A DNA stretch of 64,000 bases from Clostridia bacterium (GCA_017395065.1 JAFPWH010000012.1:62001-126000); one strand, 5' to 3'; numbered from the stretch's first letter, positions 8,529 through 20,061 are shown. Notes: generated by a model not told the origin, from the sequence alone. Numbers and translations: made by a program.

Positions 8529-10682
8529 ATGAACAAGGAAAACATCGTCGAAATACTTCTCAAGGCCAAACGCACACTGTCGCTTATGGAGGTTTGCGAG
8601 CGTTCCGGCTTGAGCCGCGACAAGGGCCGCAAATTGCTCGGCGAATGCGTGAATGAAGGCCTGCTCGTGTCTCCGCGCGAGGGCAAATACTGCCATCCGG
8701 ACGTGATGAAGCTTTTGCTGTGCAAGGTGCGCGCAAACCTGAACGCGCCCGCCTTCGCCCGCCCGCTCGCCGGCGGTGGCGACCTGTATCTGGACATGCC
8801 CTACGACATCGCCTTCGACGGCGATCTGGTTTTCGTGCGCGAGACGCAGGGCGGCGACAGGCGGCGCGGCACGCTGGTCAGCGTCGTAAAGCGCGCCCGC
8901 GAGCACATAAGCGGCACGCTCTATCTGGACAAATCCTCCGTACCGCGCAAGCGCCACAAGGCCAAGGGCCGCCCCCGCTACGTGCAGGAAGAGAAATACT
9001 ACGCGCTGCCGACCGACCGCCGCTATCCCGCGCAGATGTGTGTGGCCGGCGACAGGCTGAACGCCCGGGACGGCGACATGTGCGTCTTCGAGGTCGTCAA
9101 ATGGCCCGTAAAGCACGGTCAGATGGTCGTCAGGGTGCTCGAAAGCCTTGGCCGGACGGATGATCTGGGCGCGCACCTGACCGCGCTGTGCGCGATGCAC
9201 GAGATCAGCGAGGAATTCCCGCCCGCCGTCCTCGAGGAGGCGTCCCGCTTCGGCGAGGACCCGAAGCCCTTCGACATAAACGGCAGGCTCGATCTGCGCG
9301 GCGAAACGATCTTCACCATCGACGGCGCAGACGCGCAGGACTTCGACGACGCTGTGTCGCTGAAGGTCCTTAAAGACGGCTATGAGCTGGGCGTGCACAT
9401 CGCGGACGTGAGCTACTACGTACGGCAGGGAAGCGCGCTGGACGCCGAAGCCCGCGAGCGGGGTACGAGCGTCTATCTGCCCGGCCGCACGATCCCCATG
9501 CTGCCCGAGGCGCTGTGCAACTGCCTGTGCTCGCTGATGCCCGCGCGCGACCGGCTCACAATGTCCGCGATCATGCGCTTTGACGACGATTTGAAGCTTC
9601 AGAAGCTGACCATACGCCCGTCCGTCATCCGCTCCTGCGCGCGGCTCACCTACGAGGACGTAAACGAGCTGTTCGCGGGCAGGGCAAACACCGTGCCGCA
9701 GGAGCTGCACGATGTGCTCAGGGACATGAACGCCCTCGCAAAGCGCTTTAAGCAAAAACGCGTAAAGCAGGGCTCGCTGGAGCTGGATCTGCCCGAGGTG
9801 GCGTTCGAGCTGAACCAAAGCGGCTATCCTGTTTCGATGGGCATAAGATCGCGCGGGGACGCGCACATGCTGATCGAGGAATTCATGCTGCTGGCGAACT
9901 GCGCCGTGGCGGGGCACGCACAAAAGACCGCCCTGCCCTTCCCCTACCGCGTGCACGAGAAGCCGGACAGCGAAAAGCTGGCAAATCTGGAGCTGATGCT
10001 GATCGCGCTGGGGAAGCCGATGAAGGTCGGCCAGAGCGCGTCCCAGCAGCGGCTGCGCGCCGTGCTGGACGCCTTTCACGGTTCAAGTCAGGCGGTGATC
10101 GTGAGCGACCTGATACTGCGCTCGATGAGCAAGGCGCGCTACAGCGAGCAAAACCTCGGCCATTTCGGCCTGGCGTTTCAGGATTACTGCCACTTCACCT
10201 CCCCCATCCGCCGCTATCCCGACCTGCTCGCGCACCGCATGCTGCGCCTGCAGATGGAAAAGGACATCAGCGAGGAAAGTGCGCTGAAGCTCACGCAGAG
10301 CATGCATACGCTGACCGACGAGGCCAGCCAGAACGAGGAGCAGGCCGCGCTGTGCGAGCGAGAAGCGGACAAGCTGATGTGCGCGGCGTATCTTACGAAG
10401 CACAAAGAGCAAATCTTCGACGCCGTGGTCACACGCTTTATCAAGAAGGGCGCCTGCGTGAGCCTGCCAAGCGGCTGTGAGGGCATCGCGCCGTTCAGGC
10501 TGATGGACGACCTGTACAGCATGGACGACACGGGCACGCTCATCAGCGGAAAGCACACCCGGCGCATCATACGCCTGGGCGACACGGTAAAAGTAAAATG
10601 CGCGCAGGCAGACATCGACTCCGGAGAGATCGAATTCAGCCTGCTGGAAGAAAAGAAGACGTCTAAGCAGGAAAAGCGCTGA
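8529..10682 (+). CDS. rnr: Ribonuclease R
   Basis: A 717-residue 3'-5' exoribonuclease that degrades structured RNA and works in RNA quality control. Domain order is as expected: N-terminal winged helix (residues 1-60), two cold-shock domains, a catalytic RNB domain, and a C-terminal S1 domain (about 640-705, FDAVVTRFIKKGACV). The RNB metal-binding signature IDGADAQDFDDAVSL begins near residue 264 with all Asp residues present. A TSPIRRYPDLLAHR motif is present further on. The start at 8529 was chosen because AAGGG lies 7 bases upstream. secG is just upstream; smpB, often next to rnr, is not seen here. Confidence 0.95.
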   Translation: MNKENIVEILLKAKRTLSLMEVCERSGLSRDKGRKLLGECVNEGLLVSPREGKYCHPDVMKLLLCKVRANLNAPAFARPLAGGGDLYLDMPYDIAFDGDLVFVRETQGGDRRRGTLVSVVKRAREHISGTLYLDKSSVPRKRHKAKGRPRYVQEEKYYALPTDRRYPAQMCVAGDRLNARDGDMCVFEVVKWPVKHGQMVVRVLESLGRTDDLGAHLTALCAMHEISEEFPPAVLEEASRFGEDPKPFDINGRLDLRGETIFTIDGADAQDFDDAVSLKVLKDGYELGVHIADVSYYVRQGSALDAEARERGTSVYLPGRTIPMLPEALCNCLCSLMPARDRLTMSAIMRFDDDLKLQKLTIRPSVIRSCARLTYEDVNELFAGRANTVPQELHDVLRDMNALAKRFKQKRVKQGSLELDLPEVAFELNQSGYPVSMGIRSRGDAHMLIEEFMLLANCAVAGHAQKTALPFPYRVHEKPDSEKLANLELMLIALGKPMKVGQSASQQRLRAVLDAFHGSSQAVIVSDLILRSMSKARYSEQNLGHFGLAFQDYCHFTSPIRRYPDLLAHRMLRLQMEKDISEESALKLTQSMHTLTDEASQNEEQAALCEREADKLMCAAYLTKHKEQIFDAVVTRFIKKGACVSLPSGCEGIAPFRLMDDLYSMDDTGTLISGKHTRRIIRLGDTVKVKCAQADIDSGEIEFSLLEEKKTSKQEKR

Positions 10683-10704
10683 TCGGCTGAAAACAAGTAA
10701 GCGC

Positions 10705-10758
10705 AAAGGGGCTGTGAAGGAAGGCCGTTTTATCGGCTTTCTTTCACAGCCCCCTTTA
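10705..10758 (+). terminator. Strong terminator of rnr
   Basis: A 20-bp stem (10708-10727 with 10734-10753, a few G:T pairs) around a TTTTAT loop, 25 bp after the rnr stop, followed by TTTA. The remaining bases to 10880 hold a small GC-rich hairpin but no gene that I can see. Confidence 0.85.
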
Positions 10759-10880
10759 TATGGCGGCGCGGACGCCGCCGCTACGGAGACGGAAGTTATA
10801 ATTTGCCTCTTGCAGCAGCTGTCTTCAAGGCTGACGTCGGCTAAACGCATGCGCGGAAAAAGCGCTTTTCGGTCGGGTTT

Positions 10881-13583
<2,703 letters not shown>

Positions 13584-13638
13584 TCTGTTACGTCCTTTCC
13601 GAAATCCAAAGGGAGTCAAAATACCGACCTAATATTTT

Positions 13639-13667
13639 ATTATAGCAGATTTTTCGATCGTTTACAA
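13639..13667 (-). promoter_or_regulatory. Sigma-A promoter of secA
   Basis: Minus-strand TTGTAA (13662-13667), a 17-bp spacer and TATAAT (13639-13644), 56 bp upstream of the secA start. It lies directly after the stop of the transglutaminase gene, so secA has its own promoter. Confidence 0.8.
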
Positions 13668-13670
13668 GCG

Positions 13671-16163
13671 TTACGGCACCTGTTCTATGCTTCCCAGCAG
13701 CGATTTTATGCGTCTGAAGTACCAGCGCGGCCTGTATTTGGATTTCATTCGCATTTTGATGCCCTGATAGCCCGCCTTTGCCGCGCCTGTTTGGTACAGG
13801 CCGCTTCGCTTTTCGGCGTAGAGACTTGCCGCCACCTGCGTGGAGAAGGCCGTGAAGCTTTCGTCCGCAAGCTGCATTTTTACAGCCCGCTCCGCAAGAT
13901 CCATCGGCGTCAAGCCGCTTTTCAGGCTCAGACCCTGCACTTCGAGCGCGACCAGGCACGCCTTGTACCACACGAGCATCCTGTCCTTTTCCGAAGGATA
14001 GCGCTTTTCGAGCCGCGTGGGATCGCTGCGCCTTAAGCGAAGCAGTATCAGCGCCGAAAGCAGCACGAGGATCAGTATGCCCGCGAGGATGATGAGGAGC
14101 ATATGCGGTGTATCCCGGTTTTCCCGCACGGGCGGCGTTTCGCTTTCGTCGTTTCCGTCCGCGTTATCTTCGCCGTCGTCGTTTTCGCTGCCGTCGTCCG
14201 GCTCGTCGCCGGGCGGCGTCTGTTCGTTTTCGTCGTCCCCGGGCGGCGTTTCGTCGTTTTCCGGATTTTCGCCTTCGTCCGGGCTTTGTTCCTGCTGATC
14301 GTCCCCGTCGCTTTCGTCGTCGTTCCACGGGTCGTCATCATCTTCCTCCCAGGTGTCCGGCGTGGGTGAGGGCGTCGGCGCAGGCGTGGGCGTCGGCGTG
14401 GGCGTGGGCGTCGGGGTCGGCGTGGGTTCCGCATTGCCGGACGGAAGGTCTCCGCCCTGCGAGCCCTGCGTCTCGTAATCGGCGCTGTCCCGGCCGTCGC
14501 TCTCGCCTTCGCCCCTGTAACCCGGCGTGGCTTCGAACGTCACCCAGCCAAAGCCCCTGAAGTACACCTCGCACCAGGCGTGGGCGTTCAGGCCAGTGAG
14601 CACGGCTTCCCCGTTTTCGTAGTTTTCGGCGAGGTAGCCTTCGACGTACCTCGCAGGCAGGCCGGCGATGCGCGCCATCAGCGTCATGGCCGCGGCGAAG
14701 TGCATGCAGTAGCCGCGCATGCCGCCCAGCACGAAATAGCTCACGAAGTCCTCGCCGATGGGCAGGTACTCCGCGTTCAGCGTGTAGGTGCCGTGGTATT
14801 TCAGATAGTCTCTTATGGCGCAGGCGACCTCATAGGGCGTTTCCTTGCCGCGTATGATCTCGCTGACCAGCGCGAACATGCGGCTGTCCACGCCTTCGGG
14901 CACGTCCATGTTCAGAAGGCGCGCCGCCTGATAGGCGCTGTCGCGGTTCTGCGCGGCGTCGCGCACGGCGTTACTCAGCGCGTCCGCGTCGCCGTCAAAG
15001 CTGTAGTAGCTCATCGTGTAGACGTCGCCCTGCGAAAGCCGGTGCGAAGCGAAGATCTCGCCGATGTTGTTGTAGTAGACCTTTATCCCCTCGCTGCCGG
15101 AAACAGACCGTGTTCTGTTTGGCGTATAGAGCGACCAGTACAGATTGTCGGAGAGGATCTCGACGCTTGCGGTCTTTAAGGTAAAGTACTTTTCCAGCGT
15201 CTCGGTCTTGTCGAGGTCCAGCGCGTTTTCGTACTCGTCGCGGTACATGCGGCCCTCGAGGCCCGTGGTCATGTAGCGCTTGATCTTGCCCGCCTTGTCG
15301 CTGTTGTTTTCGTCCACCCAGCCCCTGCCGTCGTAGATATAGCGCAGCGCGCCCCTGAGGTACAGCGGTTCGTCTGCCGTGACCTTCAGCACCTCGTCGT
15401 TCGTCGGGCGCGCGGGGCCGCCGAAGCTGTCGTAAAGGCTGCGCCAGCCGTAGGAAATGATGTTGAAGGTGCGCCTTTCCTCCACGTTCTCGCGGTCGAG
15501 GTTGAAAAATTCGATGATGGAGCGCAGCACTCTCTCGGAAGCGGTCTCGAGGGACGGAAGCGCAGAGCCGCCCGCAGGCACAAGCCAGGCCGTCACGAGC
15601 GCTGCGATCAGCGAAGCGGACAAAAGCGCCTTCAGGCTGATCTGCTTAACCTGGCCACTCACCGAGAACTGCGCGGAGAGCGCGAGCACGGGCATGAAAA
15701 TGAACCCCATGCGCCCCTCGTGCCCCACGAACCAGCACATGACCGCGACGATGACCGAAAGCGCCATCATCACGTATACGCCGTGCCGGTCGCGGCTCAG
15801 GACGTAGGCGATAATGAACAGGAGGATAGCGCAGATGAGCGCCACCTCGTCGACGTAGGCGGCAAAATTGCCGTTCTCCGTCTGGCGGATGAACGTCCTT
15901 ATCGCGCTCACGGGCCGAAAGCCCAGAATCAGCGCGGCGACCAGCGAAGCGATCAGCGCGCCGAAGGTGAGAAAGACCGATTTTTTGCTGAGGCCCATGA
16001 CGAGTACCGCGGCGACCGCGATCAGCGTATAGCCCAGCACGTACGCGGGCGAAGGCACGCTGTCGCCGTAATACACGAACATCATGGCCATGCCGCTTCC
16101 GTACAGCCACGAAATCAGCAGGCTGCCCAGCTTGTCGGGCAGGCGTTTTACAGCGTTGTTCAT
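13671..16163 (-). CDS. Membrane transglutaminase-like protein (TgpA type)
   Basis: An 830-residue membrane protein. The N-terminal region (residues 1-200) has about six hydrophobic helices. An extracytoplasmic transglutaminase core follows, with catalytic Cys486 (RGYCMHF) and His528 (NAHAWCEVYF). The third position is Glu in FEATPGY, as is common in this family. A (Pro-Thr)n linker and a long Asp/Glu region lead to a final membrane helix (about 695-720) and a cytoplasmic DUF4129-like tail. It starts inside the stop of the DUF58 gene (ATGA overlap), so the two are translationally coupled. MoxR-DUF58-transglutaminase operons are common; the substrate of the peptidase-like core is unknown. Confidence 0.9.
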   Translation of the reverse strand: MNNAVKRLPDKLGSLLISWLYGSGMAMMFVYYGDSVPSPAYVLGYTLIAVAAVLVMGLSKKSVFLTFGALIASLVAALILGFRPVSAIRTFIRQTENGNFAAYVDEVALICAILLFIIAYVLSRDRHGVYVMMALSVIVAVMCWFVGHEGRMGFIFMPVLALSAQFSVSGQVKQISLKALLSASLIAALVTAWLVPAGGSALPSLETASERVLRSIIEFFNLDRENVEERRTFNIISYGWRSLYDSFGGPARPTNDEVLKVTADEPLYLRGALRYIYDGRGWVDENNSDKAGKIKRYMTTGLEGRMYRDEYENALDLDKTETLEKYFTLKTASVEILSDNLYWSLYTPNRTRSVSGSEGIKVYYNNIGEIFASHRLSQGDVYTMSYYSFDGDADALSNAVRDAAQNRDSAYQAARLLNMDVPEGVDSRMFALVSEIIRGKETPYEVACAIRDYLKYHGTYTLNAEYLPIGEDFVSYFVLGGMRGYCMHFAAAMTLMARIAGLPARYVEGYLAENYENGEAVLTGLNAHAWCEVYFRGFGWVTFEATPGYRGEGESDGRDSADYETQGSQGGDLPSGNAEPTPTPTPTPTPTPTPAPTPSPTPDTWEEDDDDPWNDDESDGDDQQEQSPDEGENPENDETPPGDDENEQTPPGDEPDDGSENDDGEDNADGNDESETPPVRENRDTPHMLLIILAGILILVLLSALILLRLRRSDPTRLEKRYPSEKDRMLVWYKACLVALEVQGLSLKSGLTPMDLAERAVKMQLADESFTAFSTQVAASLYAEKRSGLYQTGAAKAGYQGIKMRMKSKYRPRWYFRRIKSLLGSIEQVP
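14359..14427 (-). repeat. Proline-Threonine coding repeat
   Basis: A run of 6-bp units coding Pro-Thr (with one Ala and one Ser variant) on the minus strand. It forms a stiff linker after the transglutaminase core. Confidence 0.85.
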
Positions 16164-17329
16164 GCGCTGCCCTCCTTGCCGCCGGGGATGCAGAGCCTGA
16201 CCGGGATGCCGCCGGCCTCCAGGCGCGCCTGGATGAGGCTCGCGCGGGTCGTGAGCACGTCGGTCACGAACATCGCCGCCACGTTCATGCCCGAAAAGCT
16301 CCTAAGGCGCATCAGCATGTCCGCGTCCCTTTCGTTCAGGCGCGTGGTGACGAACACCGCCGTGAGCGTGGTGCCCACGCGGCGCATGGCCTCGCTGACC
16401 AGCGACTCGAAAGCGATCATCGCGTCGAAGCGCTCCCGGGCGAGGCTCAGGGCGATCTCGCTTAGACCCTCGGGCGAGGAAGCCTTGATCTCCCGCGTGT
16501 CTCCATTGCACAAAAGCAGGCTGACCGTTTCCTTGCCCTCCACGACGGCCTTGCACAGGCTGAGCGCCGCCTCGCACACGCCGTCTCTGAGCAAAAATGC
16601 CCTCTCGTCCAGCGCCTCTACGCCGGTAAGGTCCGGCAAAACCAGTATGTCAGGCCGCACGGCCTCCTCGTAGGTCTTTACGAGGGGCTTTACGCTTTGC
16701 TGCACGGGATCGTAATTCTTCATCGTAAGCTTCCAGTGCACGCGCTTGAGCAAATCGCCCTCTGCCCAGTCGCGTATGCCGCTGGGCTGATCCGCATCGT
16801 CGCTCAGGCGGATCTCGCCGATGTCCGCTTCGCGGGCGTGATTCTCCGGTTTTTCGGTTTCAAATGCACGCGGAAGCACGGTGATAAAGGCGTCGCCGGC
16901 ATCGACGCGCCTTGAAAACACAAAAAGATTGAATACGTCGGTAAGATACACCTTTCCGCCGCCCCAGGGAAACACGCCGACGTGCGGCGTGTCCACGGCG
17001 AGCTTTTTCACGTAGCGGACGAACGGGAACGTGCCAAAGCGCAGCGTCCTGCCCGTGTCGCTGACGAAGGCGACGCTGCCCAGGGGCAAGACGGAGACGA
17101 AGCGCAACCCAACGCCGCCCTCCACCTTCTGCCCGCGGGGGACGTTCAGGCGGCGCGCGTCGACGGCCACTTTGACGCTTGCATAGGCCGCGACGGCCGA
17201 AGCAAGCGACAAAAGCAGCATGACGCCCATGCACACCGTGATCGAGAGCATCAGCGCGCTGCCCAGCGTCAGCGCGATCAGCGCACACACGACGCCCACG
17301 AAAATGAAGTTGTAGGTCCTGGCTCTCAC
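16160..17329 (-). CDS. DUF58 domain protein
   Basis: A 389-residue protein with two membrane helices near the N-terminus (about 8-50). The DUF58 signature IRDWAEGDLLKRVHWK lies near residues 180-195. A C-terminal von Willebrand A-like region follows. DUF58 proteins act with MoxR-type ATPases, probably in envelope assembly or stress tolerance. The start is GTG at 17327-17329, overlapping the stop of the moxR-like gene by 4 bp (GTGA). It ends in a 4-bp overlap with the transglutaminase gene. These overlaps point to a single co-translated unit. Confidence 0.88.
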   Translation of the reverse strand: MRARTYNFIFVGVVCALIALTLGSALMLSITVCMGVMLLLSLASAVAAYASVKVAVDARRLNVPRGQKVEGGVGLRFVSVLPLGSVAFVSDTGRTLRFGTFPFVRYVKKLAVDTPHVGVFPWGGGKVYLTDVFNLFVFSRRVDAGDAFITVLPRAFETEKPENHAREADIGEIRLSDDADQPSGIRDWAEGDLLKRVHWKLTMKNYDPVQQSVKPLVKTYEEAVRPDILVLPDLTGVEALDERAFLLRDGVCEAALSLCKAVVEGKETVSLLLCNGDTREIKASSPEGLSEIALSLARERFDAMIAFESLVSEAMRRVGTTLTAVFVTTRLNERDADMLMRLRSFSGMNVAAMFVTDVLTTRASLIQARLEAGGIPVRLCIPGGKEGSA

Positions 17330-18279
17330 TTTGATCTGACCGGCACCTGCAGGCCGCTGATCATGCGGCTGAGCGCCTTCTCCGCTGTGATGCCCTTCGC
17401 GCCGAGGCGCGCTTCGGGGCTCAGGATCAGCCTGTGCGAAAGCACCGGCACGGCCATCTTGCGCACGTCCTCGGGCATCACGTAATCGCGCCCGTCAAGC
17501 AGCGCCGAGGCCTGGCTCGAGCGCATCAGCGCCAGCGCGCCGCGGGTGGAAATGCCCCTTGTAAAGAGCTTGACCGAGCGCGAGGCCTGCGCGATGGAGG
17601 TGATGTAGGCGCGCATTTCCTTGCTCACGCGCACCTGCCCCACCATGCCCTGCAGCTTCAAAAGGTCGTCGCGCGTGCACACGGGCTCCAGTTCGTCGAT
17701 CAGCCTGTCCTTTGCCATGTACATGTCCAGCACGCGGATCTCCTCCTCCATGCTGGGATAGCCGATCGAAACGCGCATGAAGAAGCGGTCCAGCTGCGCT
17801 TCCGGCAGCGGATACGTGCCTACGAAATCTACCGGGTTCTGGGTCGCCAGCACCACGAAGGGTCTGGGCAGCGGATGGGTCTTGCCGTCGATGGTGACCT
17901 GCCGCTCCTGCATGACCTCAAGCAGGCTCGACTGGGTCTTGGGCGAGGTGCGGTTAATCTCGTCCGCGAGCACCAGCTGGGCGAACACCGCGCCCGGGCG
18001 GTAGCTCATCTCTCCGGTTTTGAAATCCATGGCCGTGTAGCCGATCACGTCGCTGGGCGTGATGTCGGGCGTAAACTGTATGCGCTTGAAGCTTAGCGCG
18101 AGCGATTTGGCAAACGCGCTGGCCAGCGTCGTCTTGCCCACGCCCGGCACGTCTTCGATCAGCACGTGCCCCTGACAGAGGATGGCGTTCAATACCAGCT
18201 CCACGGCGTTCGACTTGCCCACGACGGCCTTGGATATATTTTGATCGAGCAGTTGCAGTAATTTTTGTGCGGGTTGCAT
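17326..18279 (-). CDS. MoxR-family AAA+ ATPase
   Basis: A 317-residue cytoplasmic AAA+ ATPase that acts as a chaperone for partner proteins. Visible motifs are Walker A GVGKTT (about residue 47), Walker B VLADEINR, sensor-1 ATQNP, and the PLPEAQLDRFFM segment typical of MoxR. The start at 18279 was chosen over an upstream ATG because GGAGG lies 7 bases before it. One base separates it from the gtrA-like stop. It heads the MoxR-DUF58-transglutaminase group. Confidence 0.93.
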   Translation of the reverse strand: MQPAQKLLQLLDQNISKAVVGKSNAVELVLNAILCQGHVLIEDVPGVGKTTLASAFAKSLALSFKRIQFTPDITPSDVIGYTAMDFKTGEMSYRPGAVFAQLVLADEINRTSPKTQSSLLEVMQERQVTIDGKTHPLPRPFVVLATQNPVDFVGTYPLPEAQLDRFFMRVSIGYPSMEEEIRVLDMYMAKDRLIDELEPVCTRDDLLKLQGMVGQVRVSKEMRAYITSIAQASRSVKLFTRGISTRGALALMRSSQASALLDGRDYVMPEDVRKMAVPVLSHRLILSPEARLGAKGITAEKALSRMISGLQVPVRSK

Positions 18280-18280
18280 T

Positions 18281-18718
18281 TCAGTCCTCCGGTTTCTGTG
18301 CAAAAGTCCAGAATCTGTTGATGACGAAGTTGAGCGGCACGGTCACAAAGAGGTTGAGCACCTTGGCGAGCATTTCGTTGAGACCCAGATTGCTTATCCA
18401 GATCCAGAGCAGAAGCTCGCTGAGCGCAAAGGTGAAGCCGTAGCCGACGAAGGTCCTTAAAAGCTGGCGCTTTCCGCGGTTTCTTTTTGGATTTTCCGCG
18501 CCGAAAACGAATCTGCCGTTCATGAAGTAGGCGTTCAGCGTGCCCGCGGCAAAGCCCAGCAGCTGCGCGATCAGGTAATTCTTGTCGCCCAGCAGCGCCT
18601 GCGTGCCCAGGATCTTCAGCGCCAGCCAGTACACGAACATGTCCACCAGCGTGTTTACGACGCCGACAAGGCCGAAGCGAAGAAACTGCGCGCCGAACCT
18701 GTCCCAGAGTTTTTTCAT
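18281..18718 (-). CDS. GtrA-like four-helix membrane protein
   Basis: A 145-residue membrane protein of the GtrA family, with four predicted helices and the family hallmarks RFGLVGVVNTLVD near the N-terminus and NFVINRFWTF near the C-terminus. GtrA-like proteins are thought to move lipid-linked sugars across the membrane for wall polymers or O-antigen. It is the first gene of the minus-strand operon. Its link to the MoxR group is positional only. No convincing promoter is seen in the 170 bp upstream, where the chromosome probably meets the prophage. Confidence 0.88.
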   Translation of the reverse strand: MKKLWDRFGAQFLRFGLVGVVNTLVDMFVYWLALKILGTQALLGDKNYLIAQLLGFAAGTLNAYFMNGRFVFGAENPKRNRGKRQLLRTFVGYGFTFALSELLLWIWISNLGLNEMLAKVLNLFVTVPLNFVINRFWTFAQKPED

Positions 18719-18750
18719 CCTTCTTCCTTACCCATTGAAGCCGATTTGGC

Positions 18751-18787
18751 ATAATAAAGACGGTGCATCCATTCGGGACGCACCGTC
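18751..18787 (-). terminator. Minus-strand terminator upstream of the gtrA operon
   Basis: An 8-bp stem (18759-18766 with 18780-18787) with TTTATTAT on the minus strand after it. It would stop transcription arriving from the repressor gene at 18893 before it reaches gtrA, isolating host and phage units. Confidence 0.7.
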
Positions 18788-18809
18788 TGTCTGGGGTTGA
18801 CCCTACGAA

Positions 18810-18842
18810 ATCCGAACATAACGGTGTTCGCGGATCGTTTTG
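18810..18842 (+). terminator. Hairpin with T run, plus strand
   Basis: CGAACA (18813-18818) pairs with TGTTCG (18825-18830). ATC/GAT outer pairs and a two-base bulge extend it, and CGTTTT follows. It is a weak terminator or the remains of a junction sequence; this stretch is the likely chromosome-prophage border. Confidence 0.4.
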
Positions 18843-18892
18843 TGTGCGTCAAACTTATTAGACGGTAGCGCCCCTGGTTTTGTTCCGGAGGT

Positions 18893-19099
18893 TTATTTGT
18901 CGTCAGCTCCGGCTTTCCATTCCTCTTTGCTCATGCCGATACTCTGACGCAGCGTGTCGGCGATGTAGCCGTTGAGCGACTGGCCGTCTCCGGCTGCGCG
19001 TTCTATATCGGCTTTTCGTCCTTTGGGGACGCGGATCAGGATGGTGTCATAATTGTTCCTGTTCCACCTGTCTTTTGCCGTCGTCGATGTCTTTCCCAT
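18893..19099 (-). CDS. Ribbon-helix-helix (Arc/MetJ-type) repressor
   Basis: A 68-residue DNA-binding protein. A basic N-terminus leads to a beta strand (DTILIRVPKG) and two helices (RKADIERAAG, SLNGYIADTLRQSI), the ribbon-helix-helix pattern of Arc, CopG and antitoxins. The ATG at 19099 has GGGAGG 8 bases upstream; a GTG at 19108 is too close to that site. Its promoter and that of the divergent gene carry copies of one palindrome (see 19120-19237), so it probably represses both. It could be the regulator of a two-gene accessory module or an antitoxin-like protein. Confidence 0.75.
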   Translation of the reverse strand: MGKTSTTAKDRWNRNNYDTILIRVPKGRKADIERAAGDGQSLNGYIADTLRQSIGMSKEEWKAGADDK

Positions 19100-19119
19100 G
19101 TGCCGCACCTCCCTTGTGG

Positions 19120-19237
19120 TGCTAACAGTATAATCCCGCCCGGCGTATGTGTCAATGCCGTTTGTACTGATAACAGTATATTTAACAATTCAGAGGCACG
19201 AAAACCCCTTGACATACTGATAACAGTATGCTACAAT
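19120..19237. promoter_or_regulatory. Divergent promoters with nested palindromic operators
   Basis: The palindrome TACTG-ATAA-CAGTA occurs at 19165-19178 and 19215-19228. A degenerate copy (11 of 14 bases) lies at 19117-19130. The plus promoter is TTGACA (19209-19214), a 17-bp spacer and TACAAT (19232-19237); the second palindrome fills its spacer. The minus promoter is TTGACA (19150-19155), a 17-bp spacer and TATACT (19127-19132); its -10 overlaps the degenerate copy. The arrangement suggests direct repression of both genes by the ribbon-helix-helix protein. Confidence 0.8.
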
Positions 19238-19267
19238 ACCACCAGAACGAAAGAGGAGGATATGACA

Positions 19268-19567
19268 ATGAAGAGCAAGATCATGAAGGCGGCATGGACG
19301 ATCGCCCGCACCCGTTCGGTGGATTTCTCCTACGCGCTGTGGCTGGCGTGGCTGGCGGCGAAGATCAACGGCATGAGCATCCGGAATGCGAAAGCGGCCT
19401 CCGGCGTGACCGAGGAAACCGACACCTACATGGGCTGGAAAGAGCGCGGCTACGAAGTGATCCACGGAAGCAAAGCCCTGTTCGGCTGCGACCTGGTCTA
19501 CATCACCAAGAACACGACCTATAAAGCGCGCTTCTTCGGCGCGTCCCAGGTCAGGAAAATCGCTTAA
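19268..19567 (+). CDS. Small accessory protein divergent to the repressor
   Basis: A 99-residue, mostly helical basic protein of unknown function. The N-terminal pattern KIMKAAWTIAR...FSYALWLAWLAAK resembles short segments in other phage and plasmid proteins, but no activity is known to me. The ATG at 19268 is preferred because GGAGG lies 8 bases upstream; an ATG at 19262 is only 2 bases from it. It is controlled by the operator-bearing promoter at 19209-19237. A role as a toxin, anti-defence or control protein is possible but unproven. Confidence 0.65.
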   Translation: MKSKIMKAAWTIARTRSVDFSYALWLAWLAAKINGMSIRNAKAASGVTEETDTYMGWKERGYEVIHGSKALFGCDLVYITKNTTYKARFFGASQVRKIA

Positions 19568-19615
19568 GGAGACAACGGCTGCGCTACCGGCCACACGGGC
19601 AGAAAGGAAGAAGCG

Positions 19616-20011
19616 ATGTCTAAGGCAATCAAACTCAGTACGGACGGAACGATCTCCCTGCTTGACGTCCCGGAGGAAAGGGACTTTCACTGGTTCGCGC
19701 AGCAGATCGGCTGCGACTACATCGAGATCGTCTATCCGCGCGAGCTGGAGGAAGGCTATCAGATGATTGTGGACGAAGAAGGGCTCTACAAAGAGACGCC
19801 GCGCCTCAACTTCATCGGCGCATGGCTCTACGGAATGCAGGATCACGGGAACCCCATCGTGGGCGACGTGCTGATCATGAAGACCGCGTACACCGAAGAC
19901 GGCATCGACACCGATGGTCTTCCGGAGGACGAGGCGGAAAAGCTCGCCGGGAATCTCAGAGAAATGTTGCTGCCCGCATACCTGGCTTTGCGCAGCAGAT
20001 GCACGGATTGA
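19616..20011 (+). CDS. DUF3846-like protein
   Basis: A 131-residue acidic protein that resembles DUF3846, a family frequent in phages and conjugative elements. Visible pattern: a short N-terminal strand region, the QQIGCDYIEIVYPR segment, IVDEEGLYKETPRLNFIG, and IVGDVLIM. The function of the family is unknown. AAAGGAAG precedes the ATG. It is in the same unit as the gene ending at 19567 (48-bp gap), under the same repressible promoter. Confidence 0.7.
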   Translation: MSKAIKLSTDGTISLLDVPEERDFHWFAQQIGCDYIEIVYPRELEEGYQMIVDEEGLYKETPRLNFIGAWLYGMQDHGNPIVGDVLIMKTAYTEDGIDTDGLPEDEAEKLAGNLREMLLPAYLALRSRCTD

Positions 20012-20017
20012 CCCCTC

Positions 20018-20041
20018 CCCCGCCTCCGGGCGGGGATTTTT
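20018..20041 (+). terminator. Terminator of the left-arm plus-strand unit
   Basis: CCCCGCC (20018-20024), TCCG loop, GGCGGGG (20029-20035), then A and five T residues. It lies directly after the stop at 20011. Confidence 0.9.
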
Positions 20042-20052
20042 CTTGACAAACG

Positions 20053-20061
20053 TGATATAAT
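20053..20061 (+). promoter_or_regulatory. Extended -10 promoter of the nuclease gene
   Basis: TGATATAAT is an extended -10 element (TGnTATAAT) 16 bp before the ATG at 20078. A TTGACA at 20044 is only 7 bp away and cannot serve as its -35. Confidence 0.5.

Noticed and set aside
20044..20061. TTGACA plus TATAAT as a promoter pair
   Set aside because: The spacer is only 7 bp; only the extended -10 is plausible.
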